A stretch of DNA of 64,000 nt from assembly GCA_021432605.1 (NCBI GenBank), contig MU271143.1:2179277-2243276 (forward strand), in the 5' to 3' direction. The notes below the pieces were generated by a model. That model did not search any database. It saw only the letters and a program-made list of their open reading frames with translations, and had not been told where the DNA came from. Below, piece after piece: positions 53,817 through 64,000 of the stretch. The number at the start of each line of letters is the position of its first letter. The first letter of the stretch is position 1. Position numbers and translations under genes: made by a program. Source of the stretch: Coniochaeta sp. PMI_546 (taxonomy: Eukaryota > Ascomycota > Sordariomycetes > Coniochaetales > Coniochaetaceae).

Positions 53817-56786
53817 TCAGAAGAATGCTGCGGAGCCCTCGGGCACGCGCAGCAGTCGAGTATCCCATATGGTTGTGACCGGACGGTATTCCGGCATCCT
53901 CTTCAGCCTCATATCAGGGAGAAACCTGAGAGTCTTGGTGCCGCTCGCGTCCTCAACCAGCTCCAGTTTCGGAGCCACCCACAGCCGTCCGGCTTTTGTC
54001 TCCAGAAGCTCCTCAAGATAGTTGGCGATGGAGAAACCTTGCTTATTAGGCCTGGTGATCTGTACGCCCGGGGCGAAGAGCTCTTTGAGGAGGTCGCTAT
54101 ACTGGAAGAACTGGAAGTCTTGCGCCGGGGCTACGGCAGCAAGAGAGTAAAGACCTCGTACTAAGACCGCCAGGGGATAATCGCCATGCTGGTCGAGTTC
54201 TGTAAGATCGGCCCCGGAATGGATAAGAGCGTAAATGATACGGGGATGAGGCGCCCGCTTATACGGGGTCGCAGAGTGTGCAAGATGGAGAGCACGATGG
54301 AGGTAGTACCCTCCCACTGCTCGCGGATCGTTGCGCAGAGGCTGGTCCCGAAGCATGACCTCCACTAACGAGACGCAACGTTCGTCGATGGCCCTTGTCA
54401 ATGGTCGAGAACGTGATGCACCGCACGGGCTGTAGTGGATATTGGCGCCCTTGTCGATGAGGATTTGAAGCAGCCTTTCTATGCGGTAATAGTCGACGTT
54501 GTGCAGCTGTTCGCTTACCAGATTGAGTGGTGCTTGGGTTCCGTCTTTACCAGCAGTATTAACATCTGCTCCGCGCTCAATGAGCTGATAGGCTATGTCC
54601 CATTCGCATGCGTTTAGAACTCGGGAAAGGAGCCGCGTACAGGTTTCAGGGTCTACAGGCGGTAATCCGCGGCAAGCCATGACAGAAACCACAGACCAGG
54701 CACCGTTGGTCAGGGCTTCTCTAAAAAGCTCGGCATTGGATAAGAGTTCGCGAGCAAAGTCCAGGTCCAGTAGCAGGTCCAGGTTGCGCGGATATACATT
54801 TCCCTTTTGCATGGTAAACTTGAACATCCGCTGGCGGTCATCTGAGGTGAGAACTCGCTGGACCGATCCACGTCGGAGCAAGAGTTCGCATGCTTCGACG
54901 GCATCAGCATAGAATGCCACCTCAAAGGCCAACCGACCCTCTTTGTTCTTGGCGGAGACCAGCGCATCTGCGCCAGGGTAGCTGAGGACAAGGCGCATAA
55001 TATCCACGACGAAGGTGGGATCAAAGGCTTTGCTGCTCTCCAGGAATAGATGGAGTACGTTGTTCCCACTGGGGTCCACATCCTCAATACGGGCTCCTGC
55101 TCCTAGCAACTCGCTTAGAATGCTAGAGAGGACACGAAGAGTATCTGATGTGCGGGTGACGGGGTCGTCCAGAGAGCCAGGGAGTGGGTTTGGCGGACCT
55201 AGCACTGCTTGCATGACCACGGTACGTCCAAGAGAGTTTCTCGCATTGACGTCAGCGCCAGCCGCGATCAAGGCCCGCAGGGAAGGCAAGACCCGGTTTT
55301 GGGCCGCAGAGATCAAGGGTGTATCACCGTAGCAATCCGTACTGTGGATATCAGAACCTTTCGCGATGAAAGTCTCCATGATCTTCATCCTTTGCGAACC
55401 TTTTCTTGTGTCTTCGAAGAGCTTGGGTGCGCCGCTCCGGCAAGCAGAGGGCATACAGCCCAGATGCAGCGGAGAAAGGCCTTTCCGATGACCAGCGCCT
55501 GTTGCAACAAAGCCGTGAGATGGATCGGCGCCCAGGTCGATCAGCTTCTGAGCGTCGTCGAAATTGCCGAGACGGACAGCCTCCCCAAGCGGGGTGATCG
55601 TACAGTAAGGCTGGTAAAATTTGATCTCGACATTGATATCAGCGCCCATCTGCAAAAGTAGTGGAATTGTCGACCCCCAGCAAGCATTTGCATAAGCATA
55701 GTAGAATGGGGTCAATGTGCGCCGATCCTGCACGTCAATGTCGGTTTGGTGGCCATTGTCAACAATGTACTTGACCAGCTCCGCTTGGCCGAGCGCTGCC
55801 GCATGATGCAGTGCCGTGCTACCAACCTGCTCCGGGACACCGGTTTCATACGAGCATTCCATCATACACTGCGCTCCGCGCGACAGGAGCAGCATCGCAG
55901 TGTCTGGGCGGTTGTGACAGATCGCAACATGGAGAGGCGTCCACAGTGGCAGGCAAATTTCGGTCTCAGGGCTTTCCATGTTGTTGAGCATGCCCACCGC
56001 GCTCTTACAGCCGCAGAGGAGCTGGGAGCCGATATCAATCGACGCACCGTAGTCGAGAAGGACCTTGATCACTTCATTGTTTCCCATTCCAGCTGCAATA
56101 TGGAGAGGGCCGAAGAACCTGGGTATATGGGAATCATGGTCCCTGGCAGCCCCATCTCGCTGGCGATCACTGTAGCCCAGGGTCGAGGAATCGGCGCTGC
56201 TGTCGTCGTTCATGGAAGATTGCTCGGACATATCATCGTCCACACCATCTAGTTCCGCGCTGGTCAGACTTTCGTCATGGGCCAAGGGTTGGTCGGTCCA
56301 GGTAGCCCACACATCTAGACTTCCGCCGATCGGGTATTCGTCCCCTTCGAGATCGTCGTCATAGCTATCGGAACTTGTGGATGACCACGGGTCGTGTCCA
56401 TGGAACAACTCGGCTTGTCGATAATCCATATGAGGCTGTGATGGTTGTGCGCGGCCAAAGGGTGTGTTCTGGGGTTGTGGAATACGGTCGAGGTCCGGCA
56501 TGATCAGAGCCCTAGCTTCCGGCGGCATGTTCGTCGAGTCGAAAAGCCAGTCAGGAGAAGCACCGGCGGCAAGTATCTTCCTCATTGTGCTGGCTCTGCC
56601 AGAGAAGGCCGCAAAGGCCAGTGGCCACATGTCACGGCGGTCGACTGCATTTTTGTACAGGACAGGAGTGACAGCCTCGTAGAGCTTGCGGTTGACTTTA
56701 CACAGCGACGCGATATCGCGCTGGGATCTGAGGTTCTCTAGGACGAATGCAATGAGCTCGTTGGGGAGAGTCGCGATTGACGGCAT
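53817..56786 (-). CDS. F-box and ankyrin-repeat protein
   Basis: Intronless, 989 aa. An F-box-like motif opens the protein (LPNELIAFVLENLRSQRDIASL, split here as LPNELIAFVL and the following helix, about 7-45). An acidic Ser/Asp-rich linker at about 125-215 separates it from a long ankyrin array with repeats such as FFGPLHIAAGMGNNEVIKVL, LHHAAALGQAELVKYI, LISAAQNRVLPSLRALI and LIERGADVNTAGKDG. At least ten repeats can be counted through residue about 900. F-box proteins usually recruit targets to SCF ubiquitin ligases, and the ankyrin array would bind the substrate; this is inference. Such proteins are numerous and fast-evolving in filamentous fungi, so the target cannot be guessed. Confidence 0.88.
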   Translation of the reverse strand: MPSIATLPNELIAFVLENLRSQRDIASLCKVNRKLYEAVTPVLYKNAVDRRDMWPLAFAAFSGRASTMRKILAAGASPDWLFDSTNMPPEARALIMPDLDRIPQPQNTPFGRAQPSQPHMDYRQAELFHGHDPWSSTSSDSYDDDLEGDEYPIGGSLDVWATWTDQPLAHDESLTSAELDGVDDDMSEQSSMNDDSSADSSTLGYSDRQRDGAARDHDSHIPRFFGPLHIAAGMGNNEVIKVLLDYGASIDIGSQLLCGCKSAVGMLNNMESPETEICLPLWTPLHVAICHNRPDTAMLLLSRGAQCMMECSYETGVPEQVGSTALHHAAALGQAELVKYIVDNGHQTDIDVQDRRTLTPFYYAYANACWGSTIPLLLQMGADINVEIKFYQPYCTITPLGEAVRLGNFDDAQKLIDLGADPSHGFVATGAGHRKGLSPLHLGCMPSACRSGAPKLFEDTRKGSQRMKIMETFIAKGSDIHSTDCYGDTPLISAAQNRVLPSLRALIAAGADVNARNSLGRTVVMQAVLGPPNPLPGSLDDPVTRTSDTLRVLSSILSELLGAGARIEDVDPSGNNVLHLFLESSKAFDPTFVVDIMRLVLSYPGADALVSAKNKEGRLAFEVAFYADAVEACELLLRRGSVQRVLTSDDRQRMFKFTMQKGNVYPRNLDLLLDLDFARELLSNAELFREALTNGAWSVVSVMACRGLPPVDPETCTRLLSRVLNACEWDIAYQLIERGADVNTAGKDGTQAPLNLVSEQLHNVDYYRIERLLQILIDKGANIHYSPCGASRSRPLTRAIDERCVSLVEVMLRDQPLRNDPRAVGGYYLHRALHLAHSATPYKRAPHPRIIYALIHSGADLTELDQHGDYPLAVLVRGLYSLAAVAPAQDFQFFQYSDLLKELFAPGVQITRPNKQGFSIANYLEELLETKAGRLWVAPKLELVEDASGTKTLRFLPDMRLKRMPEYRPVTTIWDTRLLRVPEGSAAFF

Positions 56787-57577
56787 GGCAGGCGTTGGGT
56801 GGCGGGCAGCCCGCAGCTATACGCGGCAATGACGACGCGGGGATGACTGGCGCGTTGCGATGCTGCAAGAAGGTTTCGCACTACGTAAGGTACCGGTATG
56901 TTCAGGTGGGCCAGAGCATAACCGGGTGCGAATGTCCTTGCGCTAGTTTGTTTAATATCGGGCCGCAGATGTGCCAGGCGCAGGAGAAAAGAATCAAGGA
57001 CAAAAAAAGGCAACCGAGTCGATGGATAAGTTACAGAGCTCTCCGTTCCATATTACCTCGACAATTGGAAGGGCTGAGGAAGAAAATGGGGAAATGCGGA
57101 GAGAGAGAGAGATTGCAAGCTTCCCCCTTCTCTCTCCCCTTGGTTCCCCCTTCTTGTTTTCCCTTGAACCTGCGTGATTCCCCTTCTGTCAGCGTGCATT
57201 GCGCTCAGATCCATGTCGATCCTTCCTCTTAGCAGGGGCTTTTGCTCCTCCTCCTCGCGCTTGGACCTGAGCAAGCCACGTGGCAGCTAACCAATGACAT
57301 GCTGCTCATAAATCCATCTTCATCTTCCTTCATCCACCGAGAAAGCTCTCGGCGATAATCATTGGTTCGACCTGGCTTGCGCCAAGCCCTACCTAAAATG
57401 TAAGATGACGGGGCAGAATTGCACTGTGCATGGCAGGGCTGTTTGTTCAAGTTGACACTACCAACGTCTTTGCGATAATGTTACGGCGCAGTTGTATTTG
57501 AAAAGCTGGTCTCAAAATTCTACCACTCTCCGAGCTTGAATACTCATGCCGAATGAACGATAGCCTGGCCATCAAAG
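56787..57577. other. Intergenic region with purine/pyrimidine tracts
   Basis: Promoter side of the F-box/ankyrin gene. A GA-rich tract at about 57083-57113 is followed by a CT-rich tract at about 57119-57172. No gene is seen. Confidence 0.5.
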
Positions 57578-58924
57578 TCATTTTGGGCTGCGTACCCTTT
57601 TCCTCTCCGCCTCTCGTATCTCCTGAGTTTGCCTCTCGCTGCGCGCCAGCTTCGCCCGCTCCTTCACCTTTGCTTTCCTCTGCTGTTTCTGCTCCTGTAT
57701 CTCGGCTTCTTCTCGTCTCGTCTCCCGTGCGTCCATGCGAGCTTGATGCTCCTTCGACGCGTCCTCCACCCGCTGCACCCTCTTCGCCTCCTGTCGTTCC
57801 TGCATGACCGACTTGTACTTCTCCTCCCATACCGTGGGTTTGCCAGCCGACTTTCGCCGCGCGTCCTCCTTCCAACGCTCCTTAACATGTCTGATGCGAG
57901 TCTGTTGGCTGATTGGAAGGCCCAGCAGCCGCACTGTTGCCACTGTCCCATCTCGAAGCTTGAGGGCGTGCAACGTGCTACTATCGTTCAGATCATTGGC
58001 AAGTGCGTACCCAGAGACATAGGGCTCAGTTGGGTCTGTCGAGAAGTCGTTCTCGTTCACACCAAGCAGCGTTGTCTCCATTGCAAACTTGATGTGTACT
58101 GCGAAGTTGGTCTTGAAGGCACGAACCGCTTCCTTGGCATCATCAGCAGTGATGATTTCCTCAAGTTCGAGTGGCTTCTGAGCTTTCGCATAAAGCAAGT
58201 GCCGCTCCTTCATTGGAGGCGCGTCCCACCAGCCCATCCGAGGATCGACGCGGCTTGTTTTCGGGTTGACATCGTAAACCAGGATCGTGGTAAGAGCAAG
58301 CTCTCTAAGGTGAGGTAGCTCTGCCCGGAGCTTCGGAATGAAGCTGGTGCAGTCATGGTTCCCGTCGTCGAGTCCTGGCGCACGATAGACATTATCGACT
58401 CCTATTTCTATGTACTTCAGGCCCGTACACCGGAATAGAACAGGCCACATTGCGGAGCCTCCAGAATCTCTCCGCGGGCGCTCCTGGCGTGTGAACCAGT
58501 CATATTGATAATCTTGCCAGGCGACACGCACAATGCTGACATGCTGAAGCAACTCAACGTATTCCCGGCGCAGGGTTGAACCGACACTTTCAGCAAAGTC
58601 GGCCGCGGTATCGAAGTGAAAAACATTCTGTGACCAGAATATCGGGGCCGTCTCCCGGTGGATCTGCCGGTTCGCAAGGAGGAGTCCCATATTGCGGCGC
58701 AACCTGCATTTGCAGCTTGATCCGTCGTCGAACACAGGGCGCTCGAATGTTCCGGTGTCCCTGGGACAGAGATCACAAAGCGAAGAGTGGCGTCTCTCCC
58801 ATCTGCACGACTCGATGAGGACCATGTTGTAGATGGTATCCCGAAGCTCTCGGGGCAGGCCCAGGAATCCCTTACGGGGCTCCCAAGCCCACTCTGGATC
58901 GATTGTAATTTCCATGCAGCCCAT
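57578..58924 (-). CDS. 2EXR/F-box-like fungal protein with coiled-coil tail
   Basis: Intronless, 448 aa. Residues 18-40 carry the motif FLGLPRELRDTIYNMVL typical of the 2EXR and related F-box-like fungal families. Next comes LLLANRQIHRETAPIFW, the second conserved block. The middle resembles the usual beta-rich domain of these proteins. The C-terminal 110 residues are highly charged (Arg/Glu/Lys/Gln) and likely form a long helix or coiled coil. No enzymatic motif. Function is unknown; a role in ubiquitination has been guessed for the family but not shown. A Cys group (CDLCPRD and CKCRL, about 48-75) is a possible metal site. Confidence 0.8.
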   Translation of the reverse strand: MGCMEITIDPEWAWEPRKGFLGLPRELRDTIYNMVLIESCRWERRHSSLCDLCPRDTGTFERPVFDDGSSCKCRLRRNMGLLLANRQIHRETAPIFWSQNVFHFDTAADFAESVGSTLRREYVELLQHVSIVRVAWQDYQYDWFTRQERPRRDSGGSAMWPVLFRCTGLKYIEIGVDNVYRAPGLDDGNHDCTSFIPKLRAELPHLRELALTTILVYDVNPKTSRVDPRMGWWDAPPMKERHLLYAKAQKPLELEEIITADDAKEAVRAFKTNFAVHIKFAMETTLLGVNENDFSTDPTEPYVSGYALANDLNDSSTLHALKLRDGTVATVRLLGLPISQQTRIRHVKERWKEDARRKSAGKPTVWEEKYKSVMQERQEAKRVQRVEDASKEHQARMDARETRREEAEIQEQKQQRKAKVKERAKLARSERQTQEIREAERKRVRSPK

Positions 58925-60237
58925 GGAGACTCAGTCAAGTTTGAGCTGGGCCCTGTCGAAAAGATAGCCTATCTTCACAGGACCAACCTAGGAAGACCGT
59001 CGACGTTCTATAATCTCAAGTGAATTTGCTTAGAGGCGGCTTGACTCAGACCAAGGCTGCCAGAGTCAAAGTTAGACTTATCGAAGTGAGATCAAGAGGT
59101 GGAAGTGCTGATTTCTTGTTGATATACAATCGTCCAGGAGGTTCCCACCGTTGCCCTCAGAGCCGGGCGTAGCACGTGAGGCTGTGTCGGGCAACAGTCA
59201 TAGTGGACGGCATAGCACTGTGGCTCCAAGCACTACTGGCACTAAGGCCGCGCGCGCTAGTCCTAATTGATAATCCACAGTCGTTTGATTGGTTCATGTT
59301 TGTGACCCCACCCGGCAGTGCAATTGATTCCCGCTGGAGACATCGCCATATCAGCCAGCGAACGACACTTCAGCAGTGCAGTCCGGGAGGCCTAGTGTAT
59401 ATGAAGTGTCAAAGCATTCCAACTGTTTGTCCAAGTACATTACTGTTCGTGGTGTACGTCACATTCGTAGGTAATTAAATCGCTTGGGCATTGAGGGAAC
59501 TGCAGAGCCGCTAGGTATGAAGAACCCAGTCTAGACTGCCGTCTCTTTAGACTCGCCGCTCGGGATGCATCTCCTCACAGTAGTTATACCTCCTTCCCAT
59601 ATCCGCTCCTCTTGGCCCAGAGAGCGCTCAGCTCTTGGAAGCTCTCCGACCTATGGCTTGGACAAGAATCTCACTTGCCCTGACTAGATGGCTTGGCTCT
59701 TCAACGTTGCGATCCTCGTGCTCCAGCGACGGGTAGCCTTCGCTTAACTATTCCAAGAAGTTGGTACCTGACCTCGTGGCTTTGCAGAACGCTCACACTG
59801 AACATCCCAATACGCCAAATGTCATAATGTTACAGGCAACGCAGCTTCCTCTAATTGCCATGTCCGGTTCGCCATGTGGCCAGTAGCCAGTCTCACTCAA
59901 CCTCCTCACCATGCCAAAAGATTCGTGAATTGTGCCGGCCAGAGTGCGGGTGCGGCACTGAGAACCGGTATCAGATATGTCCAGATCACATCACTTCTTG
60001 TTCTGTAGCCAAATTATACCCCTCGACAACAAGGAAACACACTTGATGAATATCTAAGGTACGCACTAGATGGGTTCGCGGAGTGGCTGTTCGGCGATTG
60101 GCCGCTGATCACCTCCAAATTAGCTGGCCTACCCAACATCATACCAAAGACTCGACCCACCCCACCGCATCAAAGGCCTTTTGTCGTCATCACAACAACC
60201 TCAAAGCCCATTATCCCTCGAAACCACTCTCCCTCAA
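58925..60237. other. Intergenic region of 1.3 kb
   Basis: No recognisable gene. It separates the minus-strand 2EXR gene from the plus-strand DUF1810 gene and so contains both promoters. Confidence 0.5.
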
Positions 60238-60843
60238 ATGCATTCGTTATCGCGCCACTCGGCCAGATCCTTCTTTAATATACGGCGCTACTCCCAGCGC
60301 CTCGTCCCCTCAACCACCGTCCCGCCAAATCCCTCAGTCCCAATGTCCACCACCACAAGATCCAGCACCACCGACACCCAATTCAACCTCGACCGCTTCG
60401 TGCGGATCCAGGACCACCGGCGCAACTACCACGCCGCCCTGGCCGAGATCCAGAGGGGACGCAAGGACTCGCACTGGATCTGGTTCGTCTTCCCCCAGAT
60501 CGCCGGACTGGGCAGGCACCCCTCCGAGATGACGCGGCACTTCGCCATCGGGTCGGCGGCGGAGGCGGAGGCGTACCTCGCGCACCCGGTCCTCGGACCG
60601 CGGCTGGCGGAGATCAGCCGCGCGGTCCTGGACAGTCCGGTCCGGGAGGTCGGGGAGCTGATGGGGAGGATGAGTGTTGATCAGCAGAAGCTGAAGTCGA
60701 GTATGACGTTGTTCAAGCGGGTGGTTGACGGGTTGGCGGCCGAGGAGAGGCGGGAGGGCGACGAGGTGTTTGAGAAGGTCCTGGAGAAGTACTTTGATGG
60801 CGAGGAGGATGAGGAGACGGTGAAGCTGCTCAATGCCGGATGA
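60238..60843 (+). CDS. DUF1810 family protein with presequence-like N terminus
   Basis: Single exon, 201 aa from the ATG of MHSLSRHSARSF; the frame upstream has only a TTG. The conserved core starts at FNLDRFVRIQ, with GRKDSHWIWFVFPQIAGLG and YLAHPVLGPRL, which define DUF1810 (a small helical domain of the NADAR-like fold group; function unproven). A second in-frame ATG at 60343 (MSTTTRSS) would give a 166-aa product of the usual length. The extra N terminus has Arg and no acidic residues and could be a mitochondrial presequence; alternatively the shorter start is used. Bacterial relatives are cytosolic and of unknown role. Confidence 0.85.
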   Translation: MHSLSRHSARSFFNIRRYSQRLVPSTTVPPNPSVPMSTTTRSSTTDTQFNLDRFVRIQDHRRNYHAALAEIQRGRKDSHWIWFVFPQIAGLGRHPSEMTRHFAIGSAAEAEAYLAHPVLGPRLAEISRAVLDSPVREVGELMGRMSVDQQKLKSSMTLFKRVVDGLAAEERREGDEVFEKVLEKYFDGEEDEETVKLLNAG

Positions 60844-62190
60844 GGATTTGGTGGTCACGGACACAGCATGTTTTTGATGGCGATCCGTGAGGTCACTCGG
60901 GATTGAGGAGCAAGCGGACGGTAATGCACTTCTTGCTTGGGAATTGGGGGCTACAAAGGTGACGGATGGTATCACGGACGCGACTTGTGAGAGTGAAGCT
61001 ACCCAGGCTCTCCACAACTGATGTTACGCAAGATCGATGGTTTCTCATTTCAGCTCCCATCTCTCAAGGGTCGACAGCTCACAATGCCTATAACACATAT
61101 CGAACGTCACTCCAGTGCACGGAACTCAACGTGGTTGCACTATCCTGGTTACCATAGCGTTATGGAAAGCATCCTCCTGTTGGAAGAGTGACGTGGAGTG
61201 TGGAGCAATACATATAGTTCTAGATTACCAACGGACCATCACCGGCTGCGACGGCTACAGAGCGACGATCATTCCTGCAGATGGAGAGCCGCCCCTCTAG
61301 CCCCCTGCCTGTTCATCGTGTGAACCAAGTTTCGCACTCTACCTTGCTGTAGACCTGATTAAGAAGGTCCAGTATGGGAACGCCCATGTTAGACGGTGCT
61401 GAGCCACCTAATCACCTTCCTAAACAGCACCTCCGTCGCTGCGGTCCCAGGGCATTGCCCGCATTCGGTGTCAACATCATTGATCCCCCATTGTGACGCT
61501 GGAAAGAAGCTTGACGAAAAGCCAACAGTGGGTCGCGTTCAGGAATGCCCAGATCGACGGTTATGGCAGGGATTGGCATGCCCGTATTACCCGACTGCCT
61601 CCGTGTGTCCCAGGAGCGGGTAATGTGAGACATGGGGGAGAATAAGGTTATTTGAACGTCGTTGCGACAAAGTCCTTTGTGTAGCAGTCACATATACTTG
61701 AACTTGGGCAGAAGTCCACGACAATAGGAAAGAATGCTGAGCTTGCATGGAATGGTGTTCTCATGTAAGATGAACATGTCGAGATGGAAACTCTGTCACA
61801 ACTAACCTCCGTCAGCGAAGTCTTGGAGCTGTTTTTGATCTATGGTCTGAGCTTCGCAGGAGTCTGCTCCACGCGCATGAAGGACAATAAAGCTGACCTG
61901 AGTCGATCTGAACTCTGTCATCATCGTGAGTAGGTTGGTCTTGTGACTATACCCGTAATATCCATAGCATAGTCTAGCATCGACCGAATATCTATAACAT
62001 ACATCCATTTCCAATCGTAAAGCTCAATGTAACCACTGACATGACACATAATCGTCGCGGAAGTAAATCGGCAGGAAAACGATCCACGTCTTCCACAGGG
62101 TATCGTTGAAGTCAGTTCTAATCGTACCGCATCCAAATGCAGACATCCCTCGCCCTGTTTGTCTAGTGATGGCCTTTTGCTCCGCTAGTC
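60844..62190. other. Convergent intergenic region of 1.3 kb
   Basis: No gene is supported in this stretch between two converging genes. Confidence 0.5.
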
Positions 62191-63681
62191 TCATGTAACC
62201 CTCTTACTCCGGCCTCTAGTCAGCTCTGGTTCCTCGTAGCGCGTCGTGGGTCTCGCTGGCTTAATGTAGGCCCCAAGCTTCTGTTTGATACTCGTCTGTC
62301 TCCTCAGCGTCCTCGGCTGCTGAGCGGCATAGCTCCTCTCTCCGTGTGAAGACGCGATGTTGCGCGACGTGGTATATGAGCCATGATGCGCCGCCTCCGG
62401 GCGGTAACCCTCGTCCAGCTCCGGGACAGAGTCGGACCCCGGCTCGAGCCTGCGTTCCGCGTCCCTACCGCCAGCTCCGAAACTCGGCGTCCAACTCGCG
62501 CGCTTCCGGTGTCCGCGCTCCCCGGCGTTCGAGACACGGGCCGCGGGTTCCTCGGGCTGAAGCTTGGGCGCTTCCCCCTGCTGGCTGCTGCTCTTGCTGC
62601 CAATTCCAGAGTCGAGGCCGCTCATCCTCCCTTCCCACCCCTTCCGCAGGGGACCCGACGCTTCGGCGACGACAGCACTGTCTGCTGTGTAAGTTGCCGA
62701 ATTGCGAGGATGGTACTGGTTTGCCTCCGGCTCCGGCCGGGGATACTGCCGTAATGAAAGTGTCCGTAGCAGGTGTTCCCGGTGAGCGCGCTCCCGTTCC
62801 TCTGCGCGCGCCACGAATAGTTCGTAATCACTAAATTGTTGAGCATCTTTCTCGGACCGCGCTCCCTCAATCCGGTCTTGCTCCGGCCTTTCGCGCACAT
62901 GAGGAGGCAGAGAAGTCGTGTGATTTGATGAAGGAGACCCAGTATCGCTAATTGCAGCGTGGTTTTCGGGTTGCTGACGTGAGTCTCTAAAAGATGACAC
63001 GGGTTGCGGTGCGTCTATTTCTGGCACACGCTGCTCCACAAGTTCGTGGGCCGAGGTTGCCTGTACTGGCTCATTTTCATCGAGAGTTTCCAAAGCACGC
63101 TGCGAGATGTGCCGTGGGCCCGCAGGGTTGGGGAACTCATCCTCTGCGCCTTGGGCTGCGGTAGGTTCGGGTGGTTCCATTGCATATTGGGGAACCGCGC
63201 GGGGTTCGTCGTAGGACTGACGCTGCTGCTGTCTTGACATCGGTCTTGGTGTCACAGCTAAACGCGAGAAGTCGGCCGCCGCATGGGTTGGCACATAGGC
63301 AGTACGCGGTTTCTCCGGCCCGGGTGTTGGAGCCGGAGCGTCCTTAGCAAGTGTCCTGAACTTGTCGCGAATGCTTGTCCTTTTCTTCAGCATTGGTCCC
63401 GGCTGCTGGTGATAGGTCATAGGGGCGCCCATATCTGTTGCTGTCGGTGCGCGTGTCGCTTGGTGGCCCGTTCGTGGTGGTATCTGCGCTACAGGTGCCG
63501 AAGCTTGGGAGGTCGGCTCCAGAACCTCGGAAATTTTGCTTGGGATAAGGTCTTCCTCGTAAATTTTGTGTTTTTGCTCCTTCTTGCTTCTGGTCCGTTG
63601 CAGGAGGCGACCAAATAGTCCAGTTCCAATGTTTGTGGGCGGTGGGCGACTTTTAATACGAGGATCGCGGCTGGCAGCCAT
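62191..63681 (-). CDS. Disordered Ser/Pro/Arg-rich protein of unknown function
   Basis: Intronless, 496 aa. Almost the whole protein is low in hydrophobic residues and should be disordered. Short motifs stand out: a basic N terminus (GLFGRLLQRTRSKKEQKHK), MLKKRTSIRDKFRTLAKD near 100, a charged helix around EERERAHREHLLRTLSLRQY near 310-330, and a C-terminal RRQTSIKQKLGAYIKP that resembles the RTSIRDKFR patch (R-x-T-S-I-x-x-K). Both TS patches fit basophilic kinase sites (R-x-T-S). No known domain is recognised. A scaffold or membrane-associated adaptor would fit, but this is a guess. The coding call rests on the long frame, good codon use and an ATG near the promoter side. Confidence 0.7.
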   Translation of the reverse strand: MAASRDPRIKSRPPPTNIGTGLFGRLLQRTRSKKEQKHKIYEEDLIPSKISEVLEPTSQASAPVAQIPPRTGHQATRAPTATDMGAPMTYHQQPGPMLKKRTSIRDKFRTLAKDAPAPTPGPEKPRTAYVPTHAAADFSRLAVTPRPMSRQQQRQSYDEPRAVPQYAMEPPEPTAAQGAEDEFPNPAGPRHISQRALETLDENEPVQATSAHELVEQRVPEIDAPQPVSSFRDSRQQPENHAAISDTGSPSSNHTTSLPPHVRERPEQDRIEGARSEKDAQQFSDYELFVARAEERERAHREHLLRTLSLRQYPRPEPEANQYHPRNSATYTADSAVVAEASGPLRKGWEGRMSGLDSGIGSKSSSQQGEAPKLQPEEPAARVSNAGERGHRKRASWTPSFGAGGRDAERRLEPGSDSVPELDEGYRPEAAHHGSYTTSRNIASSHGERSYAAQQPRTLRRQTSIKQKLGAYIKPARPTTRYEEPELTRGRSKRVT

Positions 63682-64000
63682 GTCGTTTTGTCAAGTCCCC
63701 TGCGGGTCGTGTTTCGTGACAGAGGCTGACAAGCAATGTGACGTATATTGTTTGTGGAGGATCCTGGGGTTTGTGGAGGTTGCTTTCAGGGCAGATGAAT
63801 GGCTTAGACATGGATTTTCCCGCACGATACAACCTTGCTGCAAAACGCCTATGATTCCGGTGAACCAATAAAGTGCCGCTTGTCGTCGTCTCAGCAGAGA
63901 AATTGAATATATGGGAGGAAGACCTGAAGCTATTGCCCAGCTGTGAAGGGGTTTGTGGTCACGTTTGAGTGCGGGCGGTATTATGGCTATGGATGCTGTA
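63682..64000. other. Right-end promoter region
   Basis: Upstream side of the disordered-protein gene; nothing else is recognised before the window ends. Confidence 0.45.

Noticed and set aside
57629-58318. Plus-strand open frame of 229 codons opposite the 2EXR gene
   Set aside because: Leu/Arg-rich shadow with no signal peptide or family motif.
1-64000. Transposons, retroelements, CRISPR arrays, rRNA operons
   Set aside because: No transposase, reverse transcriptase, long terminal repeat, regular spacer-repeat array or rRNA sequence was recognised. Decayed non-coding remnants in the gaps cannot be excluded by eye.

Overview
The window is nuclear DNA of a filamentous ascomycete, most likely a Sordariomycete. 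Genes are compact, with short GT-AG introns (about 50 to 190 nt, often with CTRAC-like branch sites) in some genes and long intronless reading frames in others. The families fit: Svf1, Hal4/Sat4 kinase, Zn2Cys6 factors, an AA9 monooxygenase with a CBM18 module, 2EXR F-box-like proteins and MYND-SET proteins. Every call comes from reading the sequence; no database search was run.

Layout. 0-12.3 kb is a housekeeping block: a tRNA-like locus, SVF1 (-), mitochondrial ribosomal protein uL11m (+), a Hal4/Sat4-type kinase (+), cytosolic prolyl-tRNA synthetase in 11 exons (+) and HSP10, whose first coding exon is only the ATG (+). 13.6-15.0 kb holds an AA9-CBM18 lytic polysaccharide monooxygenase. 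15.9-19.7 kb holds a large homeodomain plus C2H2 factor (-) with repeated CENP-B-like helical modules. 21.6-22.5 kb encodes a single-pass membrane protein with a Cys-rich ectodomain (-).

24-40 kb looks accessory: an alpha/beta hydrolase (-), an intronless four-domain fusion enzyme (methyltransferase, BBE-type FAD oxidase, animal-type phosphomevalonate-kinase-like kinase, adenine phosphoribosyltransferase; -), a ROG1-type lipase (-), an MCT-type MFS transporter (-) and, divergent from it, a Zn2Cys6 activator (+). The fusion enzyme is the most unusual item. It is tempting to link hydrolase, fusion, transporter and activator as a small metabolic locus, but the ROG1-type lipase between them looks like a housekeeping gene and the link is only inference.

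40-64 kb: two related secreted Thr-rich proteins with C-x-G-C modules (+), a PAP2 lipid phosphatase (-), a roughly 3 kb gap with Cys-rich ORF scraps, a MYND-SET protein (+), an F-box/ankyrin protein (-), a 2EXR protein (-), a DUF1810 protein with a presequence-like N terminus (+) and a disordered basic protein (-). I saw no intact transposon, retroelement, CRISPR array or rRNA gene.
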